This document shows, in pieces, positions 24,380-33,570 of a stretch of 64,000 bases of DNA. Under the pieces are notes generated by a model. It searched no databases. It saw only the letters and a list, made by a program, of their open reading frames with translations, and had not been told where the DNA came from. Position numbers and translations under genes: made by a program. This DNA is from Streptomyces lincolnensis. Its GTDB lineage: Bacteria > Actinomycetota > Actinomycetes > Streptomycetales > Streptomycetaceae. How positions within the stretch are numbered: the stretch's first letter is position 1; each line of letters starts with the position of its first letter. The stretch covers positions 4,650,001-4,714,000 of the forward strand of contig NZ_CP016438.1 of assembly GCF_001685355.1 (NCBI RefSeq), written 5' to 3'.

Positions 24380-24952
24380 ATGGAGGACACACAGACATCA
24401 CCGGAACCACAGAAACCTGATATGTCGCCCGCAGCCGGCGTCCTGCGGCTCAGACGGGTCTCGACGGCCGTCGCCGGGGCGGCGGCCCTGATAGCCCTCA
24501 GTGTCGGCGGGGTCGCCCTCGCGGCGAGCTCCGACGAGGGGCCCACTCCCGTGCCGACCGAGGCGAGCGAGGTGCCCGTCCCACCGGACGGGGGCTCCGG
24601 GGGCACGAGCGGAGGCGGCGGGACCGGCGGTGCCGACCCGAGCCCGACCTTCACGGACCCCGACACGTCGACCGGCCCGGGCGAGCCCACCGACCCGGAC
24701 GAGCCCACTGATCCCCAGCCGTCCGCACCGAGCGAGCTGGACGAGCTCAACCGGCGCATCACGGAACTGGACCGGAAGGTCGACGAGCTGCCGACGAAGA
24801 AGGAACTGGCCGACGCGCTGCGGGCCTTCGCCGACGAGCTGGACCGCGCGGACCAGCCGGGCGATCCCAGCGACGGGCCCCGGCCCACCGACGAACCCGG
24901 GCCCACCGACGGTCCGCGGCCGACCTCGTCGCTGCCCCCGGACCCCTCCTGA
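24380..24952 (+). CDS. Single-pass membrane protein with Pro-rich and coiled-coil regions
   Basis: 190 residues. A short cytoplasmic N-terminus is followed by one helix (about 31-49: AVAGAAALIALSVGGVALAA), then a Gly/Thr/Pro-rich spacer with PTDPDEPTDPQ-type repeats. A predicted coiled coil follows (LDELNRRITELDRKVDELPT, LADALRAFADELDRAD), and a second Pro-rich tail. No catalytic motif. It may be a wall-spanning structural protein. ATG 24380 lies 22 bp after the AraC gene stop; an internal ATG at 24422 is an alternative start. Confidence 0.7.
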   Translation: MEDTQTSPEPQKPDMSPAAGVLRLRRVSTAVAGAAALIALSVGGVALAASSDEGPTPVPTEASEVPVPPDGGSGGTSGGGGTGGADPSPTFTDPDTSTGPGEPTDPDEPTDPQPSAPSELDELNRRITELDRKVDELPTKKELADALRAFADELDRADQPGDPSDGPRPTDEPGPTDGPRPTSSLPPDPS

Positions 24953-25012
24953 TCGCGGATTCTGACCTCGGATCCTGATCGCGGATCCTGATCGCGGAGC
25001 GGAACTCCCGGG

Positions 25013-25513
25013 TCAGTCGGCCGACCGCTGGGTGAGGTGTGCGAACGCGTCCAGGTTGCGCGTCGACTCGCCCCGGGACACCCGCCACTCGTACTCCCTG
25101 CGGATGGCGGTCGCGAAGCCCAGTTCGAGGAGGGTGTTGAAGGCGCCGTCGGCCGCCTCCAGGACCTGGCCGAAGAGCCGGTCGAGCTCGTCGGCGGTGA
25201 TGGAGGACAGGGGGAGCTTGGCGGTGACGTAGACGTCGCCGAGCGGGTCGACGGCGTAACTCACGCCGTACAGCCTGAGGTTGCGCTCCAGGAGCCAGCG
25301 GTGGACGCCGGACTCGTTCTCGTCGGGGTGGCGAACGACGAAGGCGTTCAGCGAGAGGGAGTGGCGGCCGACCAGGAGGGACACGGTCGTCGACAGTTTG
25401 CGGGTGCCGGGGAGCTTGACGACGTAGTTGCCGTCGGCAGGGCTCTCCCATTCGAGTTCGGCGTCCTTGAGGAAGCCCTCGATGACCTGTCCCGCCTTCT
25501 GCGTGTCACCCAT
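25013..25513 (-). CDS. YbjN domain protein
   Basis: 166 residues, YbjN/type III chaperone-like fold: [59 protein letters not shown] and [20 protein letters not shown]. This family lies next to mshA in many actinobacteria; its role is unknown, possibly a chaperone-like regulator. The start overlaps the mshA stop by 8 bp, indicating translational coupling. Confidence 0.88.
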   Translation of the reverse strand: MGDTQKAGQVIEGFLKDAELEWESPADGNYVVKLPGTRKLSTTVSLLVGRHSLSLNAFVVRHPDENESGVHRWLLERNLRLYGVSYAVDPLGDVYVTAKLPLSSITADELDRLFGQVLEAADGAFNTLLELGFATAIRREYEWRVSRGESTRNLDAFAHLTQRSAD

Positions 25514-26843
25514 GGTGGGAGCGTACGTGACGGCGGTGCGACTGGGTCGCGGCCGTGTAGACGTCGGCGGTGGCGGCGGCCGCGGTGTCCCAGCCGAAGA
25601 ACTCGGCGTGCCGGGCGGCGGCCTCGCCCATGCGGGGCGCGAGCTCGGGGCTGTCGGCGAAGTCGCGCAGCACGCGCGCGTAGTCGGCGGGATTGTGCCC
25701 TCGTACGAGGAAACCGGTCTGCCCGTCGCGGACGGCGACCGGGAGTCCGCCGACCGCGGCCGCGAGCACGGGGGTGCCGGCCGCCTGCGCCTCTATGGCG
25801 ACCAGTCCGAAGGACTCGCTGTACGACGGCATGACGAGCACGGAGGCGGCCCGGAACCAGTCGGCGAGCTGCTCCTGCCCGACGGGCGGGTGGAACCGTA
25901 CGACGTCCGCGATACCGAGGCGGGAGGCCAGCTTCTGGAGGCCCTCCGGCTTGGCGAGGCCGCTGCCGCTGAGACCGCCGACGACCGGGACGAGGAGGCG
26001 GGAGCGCAGGTCGGGGCGTTCGTCCAGGAGGACCGCCACGGCGCGCAGGAGCACGTCGGGGGCCTTCAGGGGCTGGATGCGGCCCGCGAACAGCGGGATC
26101 AGGGCGTCCTGGGGCAGCCCGAGGCGGGCGCGGGCGGCCGCGCGGCCGTCGGCGGGGCGGAAGCGGTCGAGGTTCACGCCGGGGTGCACGACCGCGACCT
26201 TGTCGGGGTCGGCGGCGTAGTGCCGTACGAGTTCGTCGCGCTCCTCGGCGGTGTTGGCGATGAGGCGGTCCGCTGCGGCGACGATCTGGGTCTCGCCGAT
26301 GACACGGGCGGCGGGCTCGGGGGTGTCGCCGTCGGCCAGGTTGGCGTTCTTGACCTTGGCCATGGTGTGCATGGCGTGCACCAGGGGGGTGCCCCAGCGC
26401 TGGGCGGCGAGCCAGCCGACGTGGCCGGAAAGCCAGTAGTGCGAGTGCACCAGGTCGTAGTAGCCGGGGCGGTGGCCCGCCCACGCCTGCATCACGCCGT
26501 GCGTGAAGGCGCACAGCTGCGCGGGCAGCTCCTCCTTGGCCAGGCCCTCGTACGGGCCGGCGTCGACATGCCGGACGAGGACGCCCGGGGCGAGCTCGAC
26601 CGAGTGCGGGAGTCCGCCGGTGGTCGCCCGCGTGAAGATCTCCACCTCGATGTTGATCGCGGCGAGGCGCTGGGCGAGCTCCACGATGTAGACGTTCATG
26701 CCGCCCGCGTCGCCGGTGCCCGGCTGGTGCAGCGGCGAGGTGTGCACGGAGAGCATGGCGACGCGGCGGGGGCGGCGGTGCAGGCGCAGCCGGGGGGTGG
26801 CGGCCTGGGAGCGACGCTGGAGCCTGCTGACGTACTGGCTCAC
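25506..26843 (-). CDS. mshA: D-inositol-3-phosphate glycosyltransferase
   Basis: 445 residues from GTG 26843, placed 8 bases after AAGGAGG; a longer frame to 27116 has no signal. GT-B fold, family GT4. The donor/acceptor loop [20 protein letters not shown] near the start is diagnostic for MshA; the C-terminal half has [18 protein letters not shown] and [19 protein letters not shown] (the E-x7-E sugar-nucleotide site). It joins GlcNAc from UDP-GlcNAc to inositol 3-phosphate, the first step of mycothiol synthesis. A TGCCTAGGCA palindrome lies upstream at 26950. Confidence 0.95.
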   Translation of the reverse strand: MSQYVSRLQRRSQAATPRLRLHRRPRRVAMLSVHTSPLHQPGTGDAGGMNVYIVELAQRLAAINIEVEIFTRATTGGLPHSVELAPGVLVRHVDAGPYEGLAKEELPAQLCAFTHGVMQAWAGHRPGYYDLVHSHYWLSGHVGWLAAQRWGTPLVHAMHTMAKVKNANLADGDTPEPAARVIGETQIVAAADRLIANTAEERDELVRHYAADPDKVAVVHPGVNLDRFRPADGRAAARARLGLPQDALIPLFAGRIQPLKAPDVLLRAVAVLLDERPDLRSRLLVPVVGGLSGSGLAKPEGLQKLASRLGIADVVRFHPPVGQEQLADWFRAASVLVMPSYSESFGLVAIEAQAAGTPVLAAAVGGLPVAVRDGQTGFLVRGHNPADYARVLRDFADSPELAPRMGEAAARHAEFFGWDTAAAATADVYTAATQSHRRHVRSHHG

Positions 26844-27079
26844 GTGGCGTTCCTCCTTGCTGCGGGCATGCCGGGCGGAGGGTGTGGGGCGCCCTCCAAG
26901 GGTGTCCAACATCGGAGGGAGGGGTTCCCATTCCGGGCGCGGGGGTTTTTGCCTAGGCATTACCCCTGGTCGCTCAACCGTTCGAGGGGAGGGTGCGTTG
27001 ACGTTGACGGAGTGGGGAGGGGTGGTGGCCTCGCCTACGCGGTCTCGCCTACGGCGGCTGTCGGGAGCAGGCTGGAGGT

Positions 27080-27874
27080 ATGACCGACTACGGCAATCTG
27101 CCCGAGGTGGTGTCACGCGAGGAGTGGCACGCCGCCCGTCAGGAGCTGCTGGCCAGGGAGAAGGAGCTGACCCGGGCGCGCGACCGGGTCAACGCGGAGC
27201 GGCGGCGGCTGCCGATGGTCCGCGTCGACAAGCCCTACCGCTTCTCTGGCCCCACGGGTTCCGTGAGCCTGCTCGACCTGTTCGAGGGGCGGCCCCAGCT
27301 GGTCCTGCACCACTTCATGTGGACCTACGACATCGACGCCGACGGTGTCGAACACCCCCGTGACACCGGCTGCTCCAGCTGCTCCTCCGCGGCCGACACC
27401 ATCGCCGGGCTCCGGCAGCTGCACGCCCGCCGCACGACACTCGCCGCGGTGTCGCGTGCTCCGTACCCGAAGCTCGCCGCGTACCGCGCGCGGATGGGGT
27501 GGACCTTTCCCTGGTACTCCTCGGCCGGCGACGACTTCAACTACGACTTCCACGCGACCGTCGACGAACGTGTCGCCCCTGTGCGGGTCTTCGACCGCGA
27601 CGAGGCCGAACTCGCCGCGGCGGGAATGCCCTGGTCACCGGAGCTGCGCGGCGACTGGCCGGGCATCAGCGCGTTCCTGCGCGTGGGGGACGAGGTCTTC
27701 CACACCTACTCCGCGTTCGGCCGCGGTATCGAACACTTCCACTACAACATCCCCTACCTCGACCTCACCGCCCTCGGCCGCCAGGAGCACTGGGAGGAAC
27801 CGAAGGACCGCGCGCGACCGCTCGGGCGGGAGGTGGGCGGGGCGGGCATACGGCTGCCGGATGAGTACGGGTAG
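27080..27874 (+). CDS. DUF899 family thioredoxin-like protein
   Basis: 264 residues: [20 protein letters not shown] then [40 protein letters not shown] and [18 protein letters not shown]. These are the hallmarks of DUF899, peroxiredoxin-like proteins with a CxxCSS-type motif (here GCSSCSS). Redox activity is inferred from the fold. Divergent from mshA, 236 bp between starts, which suits a thiol-related context but proves nothing. Confidence 0.88.
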   Translation: MTDYGNLPEVVSREEWHAARQELLAREKELTRARDRVNAERRRLPMVRVDKPYRFSGPTGSVSLLDLFEGRPQLVLHHFMWTYDIDADGVEHPRDTGCSSCSSAADTIAGLRQLHARRTTLAAVSRAPYPKLAAYRARMGWTFPWYSSAGDDFNYDFHATVDERVAPVRVFDRDEAELAAAGMPWSPELRGDWPGISAFLRVGDEVFHTYSAFGRGIEHFHYNIPYLDLTALGRQEHWEEPKDRARPLGREVGGAGIRLPDEYG

Positions 27875-27895
27875 GGGTGGCGGTTGTGGGCGTCT

Positions 27896-28200
27896 GATGC
27901 CTCGCGGCGCGCTGTGCGGGTCCGGTGGGGGCGTGTGTAGCGCCCACGGTTGTGGGGTGGGTCGGGGCCGGGGCGGGGGGTCTCCGTCCTCGGTCCGGCG
28001 GTGCTGTGTCTTCTAGCTGTGCTGCGTGTTGGACGCCGGCCGCTGCGGGCGGACACCCCCCGCCCCGTCCCCTTACCGCCGTGGGCGGCTGAGACGCCCA
28101 CGGTCCGGAGGGTGCCTCATGCCCGACGGCGACTTCCGCTTTCCAGGGGCGCGGGGAACTGCGCGACCAGCCACAACAAACCCGCACCCGCCATACGACC
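27896..28200. repeat. Dispersed 300-bp non-coding repeat, copy 1
   Basis: Nearly collinear with 56869-57172; the first 110 bp or so differ at one base and overall about nine in ten positions agree by eye. It contains a CCGTGGGCG/CGCCCACGG hairpin (28079-28103) and ends with AGGGGCGCGGGGAACTGCGC, a string common in Streptomyces intergenic DNA. A shorter third copy of that end follows at 28263-28312. No coding frame is shared. Confidence 0.8.
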
Positions 28201-28363
28201 GAACAAGACACCCCAAACGTCGAAACCCGCACAGCCGGCCCTACGGCAACCACGGCTCCCCTAGGGGCGCGGGGAACTGCGCGACCAGCCACAACGAACC
28301 CGCAGCCGCCACACGACAGCACACCGCACCCCGCAAAGCGCACGGCCACATACCCTCATAGAC

Positions 28364-29176
28364 ATGACCCCCCGCGCCGCCACTCGCCCCGTTGGCACGG
28401 TCACGCGTGGGACCACGAATCCGAACCGGCTGAGAAGGATGGACCGCTGGATCGCGGCGACGCATGGGGCAGAGCTGCGTCGGGCCGTGGATCCCGTGGC
28501 CGTGGATCTGGGGTACGGGGCAGCGCCCTGGACGGCAGTCGAGCTGCTGGCCCGGTTGCGCGTCGCGGCGCCGCACACGCGTGTGGTCGGTGTGGAGATC
28601 GAACCGGCCAGGGTCGCGGCGGCGAGGCCGTACGAGCGGGACGGGCTCGTGTTCCGGCACGGCGGGTTCGAGATCCCGGTCGAGGGGCGGCCGTGTCTCG
28701 TCAGGGCCGCCAACGTGCTGCGTCAGTACGACGAGGACGAGGTCGTCGGTGTATGGGAGCGGTTGTGTGCCCGGCTGGCTCCGGCCGGGCAGGGATCGCG
28801 GGGCGGGCTGCTTGTCGAGGGGACCTGCGATGAGATCGGGCGGCGGCATGTGTGGGTCGCGCTCGGGCCCGAGGGGCCGCGCACGGTGACCTTCGCGACG
28901 CGGCTGGGGTCGTTGGAGCGCCCCACGGATCTCGCCGAGCGGCTGCCGAAGGCGCTCATCCACCGCAATGTGCCCGGCGAACCGGTGCACGCCTTTCTGC
29001 GCGACTTCGACCGCGCTTGGGCGGCCGCCGCTCCCTATGCCTCCTACGGCGCGCGCCAGCGCTGGATCCGGGCGGTGCGGGACCTGGCGGCCGACTGGCC
29101 GGTGACGGACGGGCCGGTGCGCTGGCGGCAGGGTGAAGTGACGGTGGCGTGGGAGGCGTTGGCACCGCGGGTGTGA
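28364..29176 (+). CDS. Class I SAM-dependent methyltransferase
   Basis: 270 residues. After a basic start (RRMDRWIAATHG) motif I reads AVDLGYGAAPWTAVELL, followed by VVGVEIEPARVAAA for the SAM-ribose Glu, then FRHGGFEIPVEGRPCLVRA. YDEDEVVGVWERLCARLAPA fits the region after motif II. Motif I (DLGYGAAP) is slightly altered from DxGxGxG. Substrate unknown. The start follows the dispersed repeat; ATG 28364. Confidence 0.82.
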   Translation: MTPRAATRPVGTVTRGTTNPNRLRRMDRWIAATHGAELRRAVDPVAVDLGYGAAPWTAVELLARLRVAAPHTRVVGVEIEPARVAAARPYERDGLVFRHGGFEIPVEGRPCLVRAANVLRQYDEDEVVGVWERLCARLAPAGQGSRGGLLVEGTCDEIGRRHVWVALGPEGPRTVTFATRLGSLERPTDLAERLPKALIHRNVPGEPVHAFLRDFDRAWAAAAPYASYGARQRWIRAVRDLAADWPVTDGPVRWRQGEVTVAWEALAPRV

Positions 29177-29368
29177 CCGTTGGGAACGATCTCGGTGAGT
29201 CGTTCGTCACACAGGCGGGGAGATCGTCATGCCGGGGGCGGGAGGAGGGGAGGAACCGAGCATTGAGAGCCACGACCTCTGTCGTTTTGCGTACATACGT
29301 GACACGATCCCCCCGGCGTCCGTAAGTTACTGACGGTAAATCAGATTCATCGGCTTTGGGGGCAAGCT

Positions 29369-30466
29369 ATGGGTGCGGGCAAGCGCGGGCTGATCACAGC
29401 GGCCGTGACCCTGGTCTGCGCGGTCACCGCACTGGCGGCACCGGGCACGGCGTTCGCGGCACCGACCCCGACGCCCACGCCGACCACTTCACCGGGCCCC
29501 GCGTCGGTCACCACCCCGACTCCTCTGCCCGACAAGGACCTTGAGGCCGTACGCCAGAAGCTGGACGACCTCTATCACGACGCGGCCGTCGCCACGGACG
29601 CGTACAACGCCGCCGAGGAGAAGGCCGAGACGCAGTCGGCCCAGATCGTCGCGCTGGCCAAGAAGATCGTCGAGGGCAGGGAGAAGCTCGACCGGCTGAA
29701 GGACCGCGCCGGTGCCGCGGCCCGCGCCCAGTACCGCAGCGGCGGGCTGCCGGACGAGGCGCAGTTGATGCTCAGCGACGATCCGCAACAGTTTCTCGAC
29801 GGTGCGGGCCGGGTGCTCCAGGGGCAGCGCGGCACCAAGGCGCTGATCGGGGAAATGACCCGCACCCAGCAGGACTTGGAGCAGTACGCGAGGGACGCTT
29901 CCGCCCAGTGGCAGAAGCTGGAGGAGAACCGCAAGGCCAAGGCGAAGGCCCAGAAGCGGATCGAGAAGCAGATCGCGGCGGCCGAGAAGCTCGAGAACCA
30001 GCTGGAGAAGGAGGAGAAGGAACGCCTCGCCGAGCTGGAACGGCAGGCCGCGCTCAAGGCCCAGACCGCCTGGCTCGGCTCCGGCGTCCTCGACGACATC
30101 AGCGGCAAGGCCTCCACCCAGGGCGAGAAGGCCGTGAAGTACGCCACGGAACAGATGGGCAAGCCCTACGAGTGGGGCGCCGAGGGCCCGACGTCGTACG
30201 ACTGCTCCGGGCTGACCTCCCAGGCCTGGGCGAGCGCCGGCAGCGTCATCCCGCGCACCTCGCAACAGCAGTGGCAGCAGTTGAAGCGCGTCGCCGTGAA
30301 GGACATGCGCCCCGGCGACCTCGTCATCTACTTCGGCGACGCCAGCCATGTCGCGATGTACATAGGGGACGGCGCGATCGTGCACGCCCCGCGTCCGGGG
30401 CGGACCGTGACGGTCGCGGGGGCGGGGTCGATGCCGATCCTCGGGGTGGTCCGCCCGGACGCGTGA
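29369..30466 (+). CDS. Secreted NlpC/P60 (C40) peptidoglycan endopeptidase
   Basis: 365 residues. A signal peptide (about 1-32, ending AFAAP) and a Pro/Thr linker precede a long coiled coil (about 55-235: LEAVRQKLDDLYHDAAVATD to LEKEEKERLAELERQAALKA), which usually regulates RipA/CwlO-type hydrolases. The catalytic domain (about 250-365) has Cys in YDCSGLTSQAW, His in ASHVAMYIGDG and the third polar residue in VHAPRPG. It cleaves stem peptides during growth or sporulation. ATG 29369; upstream (29177-29368) no riboswitch could be recognised. Confidence 0.92.
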   Translation: MGAGKRGLITAAVTLVCAVTALAAPGTAFAAPTPTPTPTTSPGPASVTTPTPLPDKDLEAVRQKLDDLYHDAAVATDAYNAAEEKAETQSAQIVALAKKIVEGREKLDRLKDRAGAAARAQYRSGGLPDEAQLMLSDDPQQFLDGAGRVLQGQRGTKALIGEMTRTQQDLEQYARDASAQWQKLEENRKAKAKAQKRIEKQIAAAEKLENQLEKEEKERLAELERQAALKAQTAWLGSGVLDDISGKASTQGEKAVKYATEQMGKPYEWGAEGPTSYDCSGLTSQAWASAGSVIPRTSQQQWQQLKRVAVKDMRPGDLVIYFGDASHVAMYIGDGAIVHAPRPGRTVTVAGAGSMPILGVVRPDA

Positions 30467-30782
30467 CGGTGGGCGGGCGCCACGGCGCTGGGTCGGTGGT
30501 GGCCCGGACCACACGGATCCGGGCGGCTGTGACCCGTGCCATGTGACTCAGGGCACGCCCAACCGGCCCGCAAACCCGTGCCGGACGTGACCTTCGTCAT
30601 CCCCGGACCGTTGCCGACCTGTCCAACTGCGGTACGGATCACGGCATATGACAGCGGCCAGGGTCGATGATGCGTGCCGTACACCATTCCGTTGCGGCGC
30701 CGACTACCGCTATGGTCCCCGTCGGTAGGTCGAGACCCCTCGCCCTACCGTGCCCTCGGGGGGAGGGAAGGAACCCAAGACA
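30467..30782. other. Intergenic region before the PP2C gene
   Basis: 316 bp without a supported gene or strong hairpin. It should contain the promoter of the receiver-PP2C gene; GGAGGGAAGGAA at its end is that gene's ribosome-binding region. Confidence 0.4.
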
Positions 30783-32237
30783 ATGCCCGTACCCGTACCG
30801 CGGCAGAGAGCGATCCCGGCCGTGGAGAGTGGTCAGGCGCAGGCCGCGTTCCCAGGCAGCGGCCCTTCTCAGGAAGGGGCCCGGCGCACGGAAGCCCCTG
30901 ACACCGACGTCCCGTGCACGGAAACTCCGGCCGGGGACTCCACGGCCGAGCGGATCAGCCCTGCTGCCGCCACAGCCACAACTACAGCCACATCTGTCAC
31001 CGGCCCGACCGGCGCCCCTGTCGCGGCCGGTCCCGCCGGTGTGCCCGCGCCGGCCGGTGCCCACACCACGCTGACCCTGCTGGTCATCGAGGACGATCCG
31101 GGCGGCTCCACGGTCGTGCCCGAGCTGCGGGACTCGGCCGGCAAGCCGATCCGCGTCCGCACGGCCCGCAACCTGACCGAGGCCGAGCGGCTGCTCACCG
31201 ACGACGTCCACTGCATCCTGCTGGACCTCGCGCTGCCCTCCCCCGGCCGCGTCGAGGACAACGACGACGAGCTCGCCGTACTCCGTCAGGTGCTGGAGCT
31301 CGCGCCCCGGCACGCCGTGCTCGCGCTCACCGCGTCCGGGGACGCCGAGCGCGGCACCGAGGCGGTGCGGGTGGGCGCCCAGGACTACCTGTTCCGCGAC
31401 GAGCTGGACGGGCGGCTGCTGAGCCGGGCGATCCGCTACGCGGTGGAGCGGAAGCGTTCCGACACGGCCGAGCGGCGACTCGCCGAGGGCCGGGTGCGTG
31501 CCCAGGAGAACCGGCGCCTGGAGCGCGGCCTGCTGCCCACGCCCCTGCTGGACGGCTCCTCGCTCCACTTCGCCGCCCGCTACCGCCCGGGCCGCTCCCG
31601 CGCCCTGCTCGGCGGTGACTTCTACGACACCGTGCGCACGCCCGACGGCACGGTCCACGCCATGATCGGCGACGTCTGCGGGCACGGCCCGGACGAGGCG
31701 GCCCTCGGTGTGGAGCTGCGCATCGCCTGGCGTGCGCTGACGCTGGCGGGCCTGTGCGGCGACGAGCTGCTCGGCACCCTTCAGCAGGTGCTGGAGCACG
31801 AGCGCTCCGACGACGAGATCTTCGCGACGCTGTGCACGGTGGACATCGCGCCCGACGGCCGCCGCGCGGGCCTGTGCCTCGCCGGGCACCCGGCCCCGCT
31901 GATCGCCCGCCCGGGCCGGCCGGCCCGGCTGCTGCCGTACGACAACAACGGCCCGGCGCTCGGGCTGCTGCCCGGGGCGCGCTGGCCGCGGATGCAGGTG
32001 GAGCTGGGCCGCGAGTGGAGCCTGATGCTCTACACCGACGGTCTGATCGAGGGCCGCGTCGGCGACAGCGGCGAGCGGCTCGGCCAGGACGGCATGGTGG
32101 AGATGGTGCGGCGGCAGCTGGCCGAGGGCCTGCGGGGCGAGCAGCTGCTGCGGGCCGCGGTGAACGAGGTGCGTGAGCTCAACGGGGGCGAGCTGACGGA
32201 CGACGTGGCGGTGGTGTTGCTGGACCGGGTGGCCTGA
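30783..32237 (+). CDS. Receiver-domain PP2C (RsbU/SpoIIE-type) phosphatase
   Basis: 484 residues from ATG 30783. A low-complexity Ala/Thr/Pro N-terminus (about 100 residues) leads to a receiver domain: LLVIEDDPGG, HCILLDLALPSPGR (phosphoacceptor Asp) and LALTASGD. The conserved Lys of receivers is replaced: GAQDYLFRDEL. A helical linker follows, then the PP2C domain with metal-binding Asp in LLGGDFYDTV and GDVCGHGPDEAA, then LCLAGHPAPL, LMLYTDGLIEGR and LTDDVAVVLL. Such enzymes dephosphorylate anti-anti-sigma factors in stress-sigma partner switching. The partner is not in the window. Confidence 0.9.
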   Translation: MPVPVPRQRAIPAVESGQAQAAFPGSGPSQEGARRTEAPDTDVPCTETPAGDSTAERISPAAATATTTATSVTGPTGAPVAAGPAGVPAPAGAHTTLTLLVIEDDPGGSTVVPELRDSAGKPIRVRTARNLTEAERLLTDDVHCILLDLALPSPGRVEDNDDELAVLRQVLELAPRHAVLALTASGDAERGTEAVRVGAQDYLFRDELDGRLLSRAIRYAVERKRSDTAERRLAEGRVRAQENRRLERGLLPTPLLDGSSLHFAARYRPGRSRALLGGDFYDTVRTPDGTVHAMIGDVCGHGPDEAALGVELRIAWRALTLAGLCGDELLGTLQQVLEHERSDDEIFATLCTVDIAPDGRRAGLCLAGHPAPLIARPGRPARLLPYDNNGPALGLLPGARWPRMQVELGREWSLMLYTDGLIEGRVGDSGERLGQDGMVEMVRRQLAEGLRGEQLLRAAVNEVRELNGGELTDDVAVVLLDRVA

Positions 32238-32298
32238 CCTGAACCGGGTGGCCTGACCTGAGCGGACTCCCGCCGTTCAGCTGCTGCGTTCTCGGCGG

Positions 32299-32350
32299 GA
32301 TTGTCCTTCGCGAGGGCGCGAGGGCGCGAGGGCGCGGGGGCGCGGGGGCG
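32299..32350. repeat. Short tandem repeat (GAGGGCGC-type, 8 bp)
   Basis: About five successive copies of an 8-bp unit, drifting to GGGGGCGC, between the PP2C gene and the DUF2516 gene. Probably simple slippage. Confidence 0.6.
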
Positions 32351-32366
32351 TCCTTCGTGGGCTCGC

Positions 32367-32717
32367 TCAGCGTCCGCCGTTGTACGGGCCGTAGGGGCCG
32401 TCGCTGCTCGAACCCCGCCTGCTGCGGCCGCCGCCCGGAAGGCTGCGGATGGCCGGTCGTACGTCGACCATGTACACGATCGTCGCGATGAGACCGATGA
32501 TCGGCAGGAACGACAGGATCGGGAAGATCAGGTTCACCACGAAGGCGATCCCGAGGATGATCAGCCAGAAGGGCTTGGTCTTCTTGTCGGCCGCGCGGTA
32601 GGCGTCCTCGCGGCGCGTGACGGCGTCCAGCAGCGCGAAGGCGCTGAACACGATCAGAGCCATGCTCAGCAGCCACATGAAGTTTGCGAAGCCCTGCATC
32701 AGCACTACGTCCACCAC
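32367..32717 (-). CDS. DUF2516 family membrane protein
   Basis: Up to 116 residues. Two helices: FANFMWLLSMALIVFSAFAL and the region PFWLIILGIAFVVNLIF running into FLPIIGLIATIVYMVDVRPA, joined by a charged loop (RREDAYRAADKKTK); then a Gly/Ser/Arg-rich tail. DUF2516 is an actinobacterial family of unknown role. The start may be GTG 32717 or ATG 32699 (MQGFANFMW); neither has a strong ribosome-binding site. Confidence 0.85.
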   Translation of the reverse strand: MVDVVLMQGFANFMWLLSMALIVFSAFALLDAVTRREDAYRAADKKTKPFWLIILGIAFVVNLIFPILSFLPIIGLIATIVYMVDVRPAIRSLPGGGRSRRGSSSDGPYGPYNGGR

Positions 32718-32778
32718 CCGAGTCGGCTCGTCCCTACGCGGTCACCGTACCCGTCCGGCAGGACCGCTACCCGGACAA

Positions 32779-32809
32779 CGGGCCGGGCACTCCTGGAGTG
32801 CCCGGCCCG
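32779..32809. terminator. Terminator of the HbhA-like gene
   Basis: CGGGCCGGGCACTCC and its exact complement, almost no loop (four or more bases when frayed). It sits 18 bp after the stop of the minus-strand gene at 32828. Confidence 0.85.
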
Positions 32810-32827
32810 GCCGTGTACCGCGACGCC

Positions 32828-33493
32828 TTACTTGGCGGGCGGCGTCGTCTTCTTGGCGGTGGTCTTGCGGGCGGCCGGCGCCTTCTTCGCGACGGGCTTC
32901 TTCGCGGGGGCGGGCGCGGGCGCGGCCTTGGCCTCGGCGGGCTTCGGCTCGGCCTTGACCTCGACCGGCTGCGGGGCCGGCTCCGGGTTCGGCTCGACCG
33001 CGACGGCCAGCTCCTCGATCTCCTCGGCGGCCTCGCCGCGCCAGGTCTTCACGGTCTGCTCGCCGTGCTCGGCGACCTTCTCGTAGGTCTCACGGGCCTT
33101 GACGGCGTACTCGGCGGCGACGCCGACGCTGCGCAGGGCGAAGTCCTGGGCGCTCTCGCCGAGCTTCTTCAGGTCCGCGTCGAGGGTGCTGCCGAGCTTC
33201 TTGAGGTCACCGTCGAGGGTGCCGATGAACTCGCCGACCTTGGTCTGGATGCTCTCCTGAGCCTCCTTGGCACGGTCGGCGGCCTCCTTGGCACGCGCCT
33301 GGGCCTTCTCCTGGACGGCCTTGGGGTCGGTGTTGCGAACGGCCTCGATACGGGCCGGGGCCTCGGCGCGCAGCTGCTCCACCAGGCCGGGCACCTTCTT
33401 GGCCTGCTGAAGAGCCAGGTCGGCGGTACCGGCGGCGAAATAGAGCGGAGTCGGGTCGCTGAGGGTCTTGCGCAGGTCGTCGGTGATGGCCAT
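32828..33493 (-). CDS. HbhA-like coiled-coil protein with Lys/Ala/Pro tail
   Basis: 221 residues from ATG 33493 with GGGAGGA nine bases upstream. The N-terminal three-quarters is an uninterrupted amphipathic helix (DLALQQAKKVPGLVEQL, KAVQEKAQARAKEAADRAKE, IQTKVGEFIGTLDGDLKKLG). The C-terminus is a (P/A/K)-rich tail ending PVAKKAPAARKTTAKKTTPP. This organisation is that of mycobacterial heparin-binding haemagglutinin and of nucleoid- or lipid-associated proteins. In Streptomyces an adhesin role is doubtful; membrane or DNA association is likelier. It lies downstream of the XRE regulator on the same strand. Confidence 0.85.
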   Translation of the reverse strand: MAITDDLRKTLSDPTPLYFAAGTADLALQQAKKVPGLVEQLRAEAPARIEAVRNTDPKAVQEKAQARAKEAADRAKEAQESIQTKVGEFIGTLDGDLKKLGSTLDADLKKLGESAQDFALRSVGVAAEYAVKARETYEKVAEHGEQTVKTWRGEAAEEIEELAVAVEPNPEPAPQPVEVKAEPKPAEAKAAPAPAPAKKPVAKKAPAARKTTAKKTTPPAK

Positions 33494-33570
33494 GGTGATG
33501 GTCCTCCCGGATTCTCTTTCGGCTGAGGGTTTTGGGGTCCGCAGTCGGGCGGCCGGTGCCCTGGTCCGGC

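Noticed and set aside
26844..27116. N-terminal extension of mshA
   Set aside because: The extra 91 residues are Arg/Pro-rich and lie before the strong AAGGAGG that serves GTG 26843.
29177..29368. Possible ydaO/c-di-AMP riboswitch upstream of the NlpC/P60 gene
   Set aside because: I could not identify the conserved riboswitch core; only a normal leader is visible.
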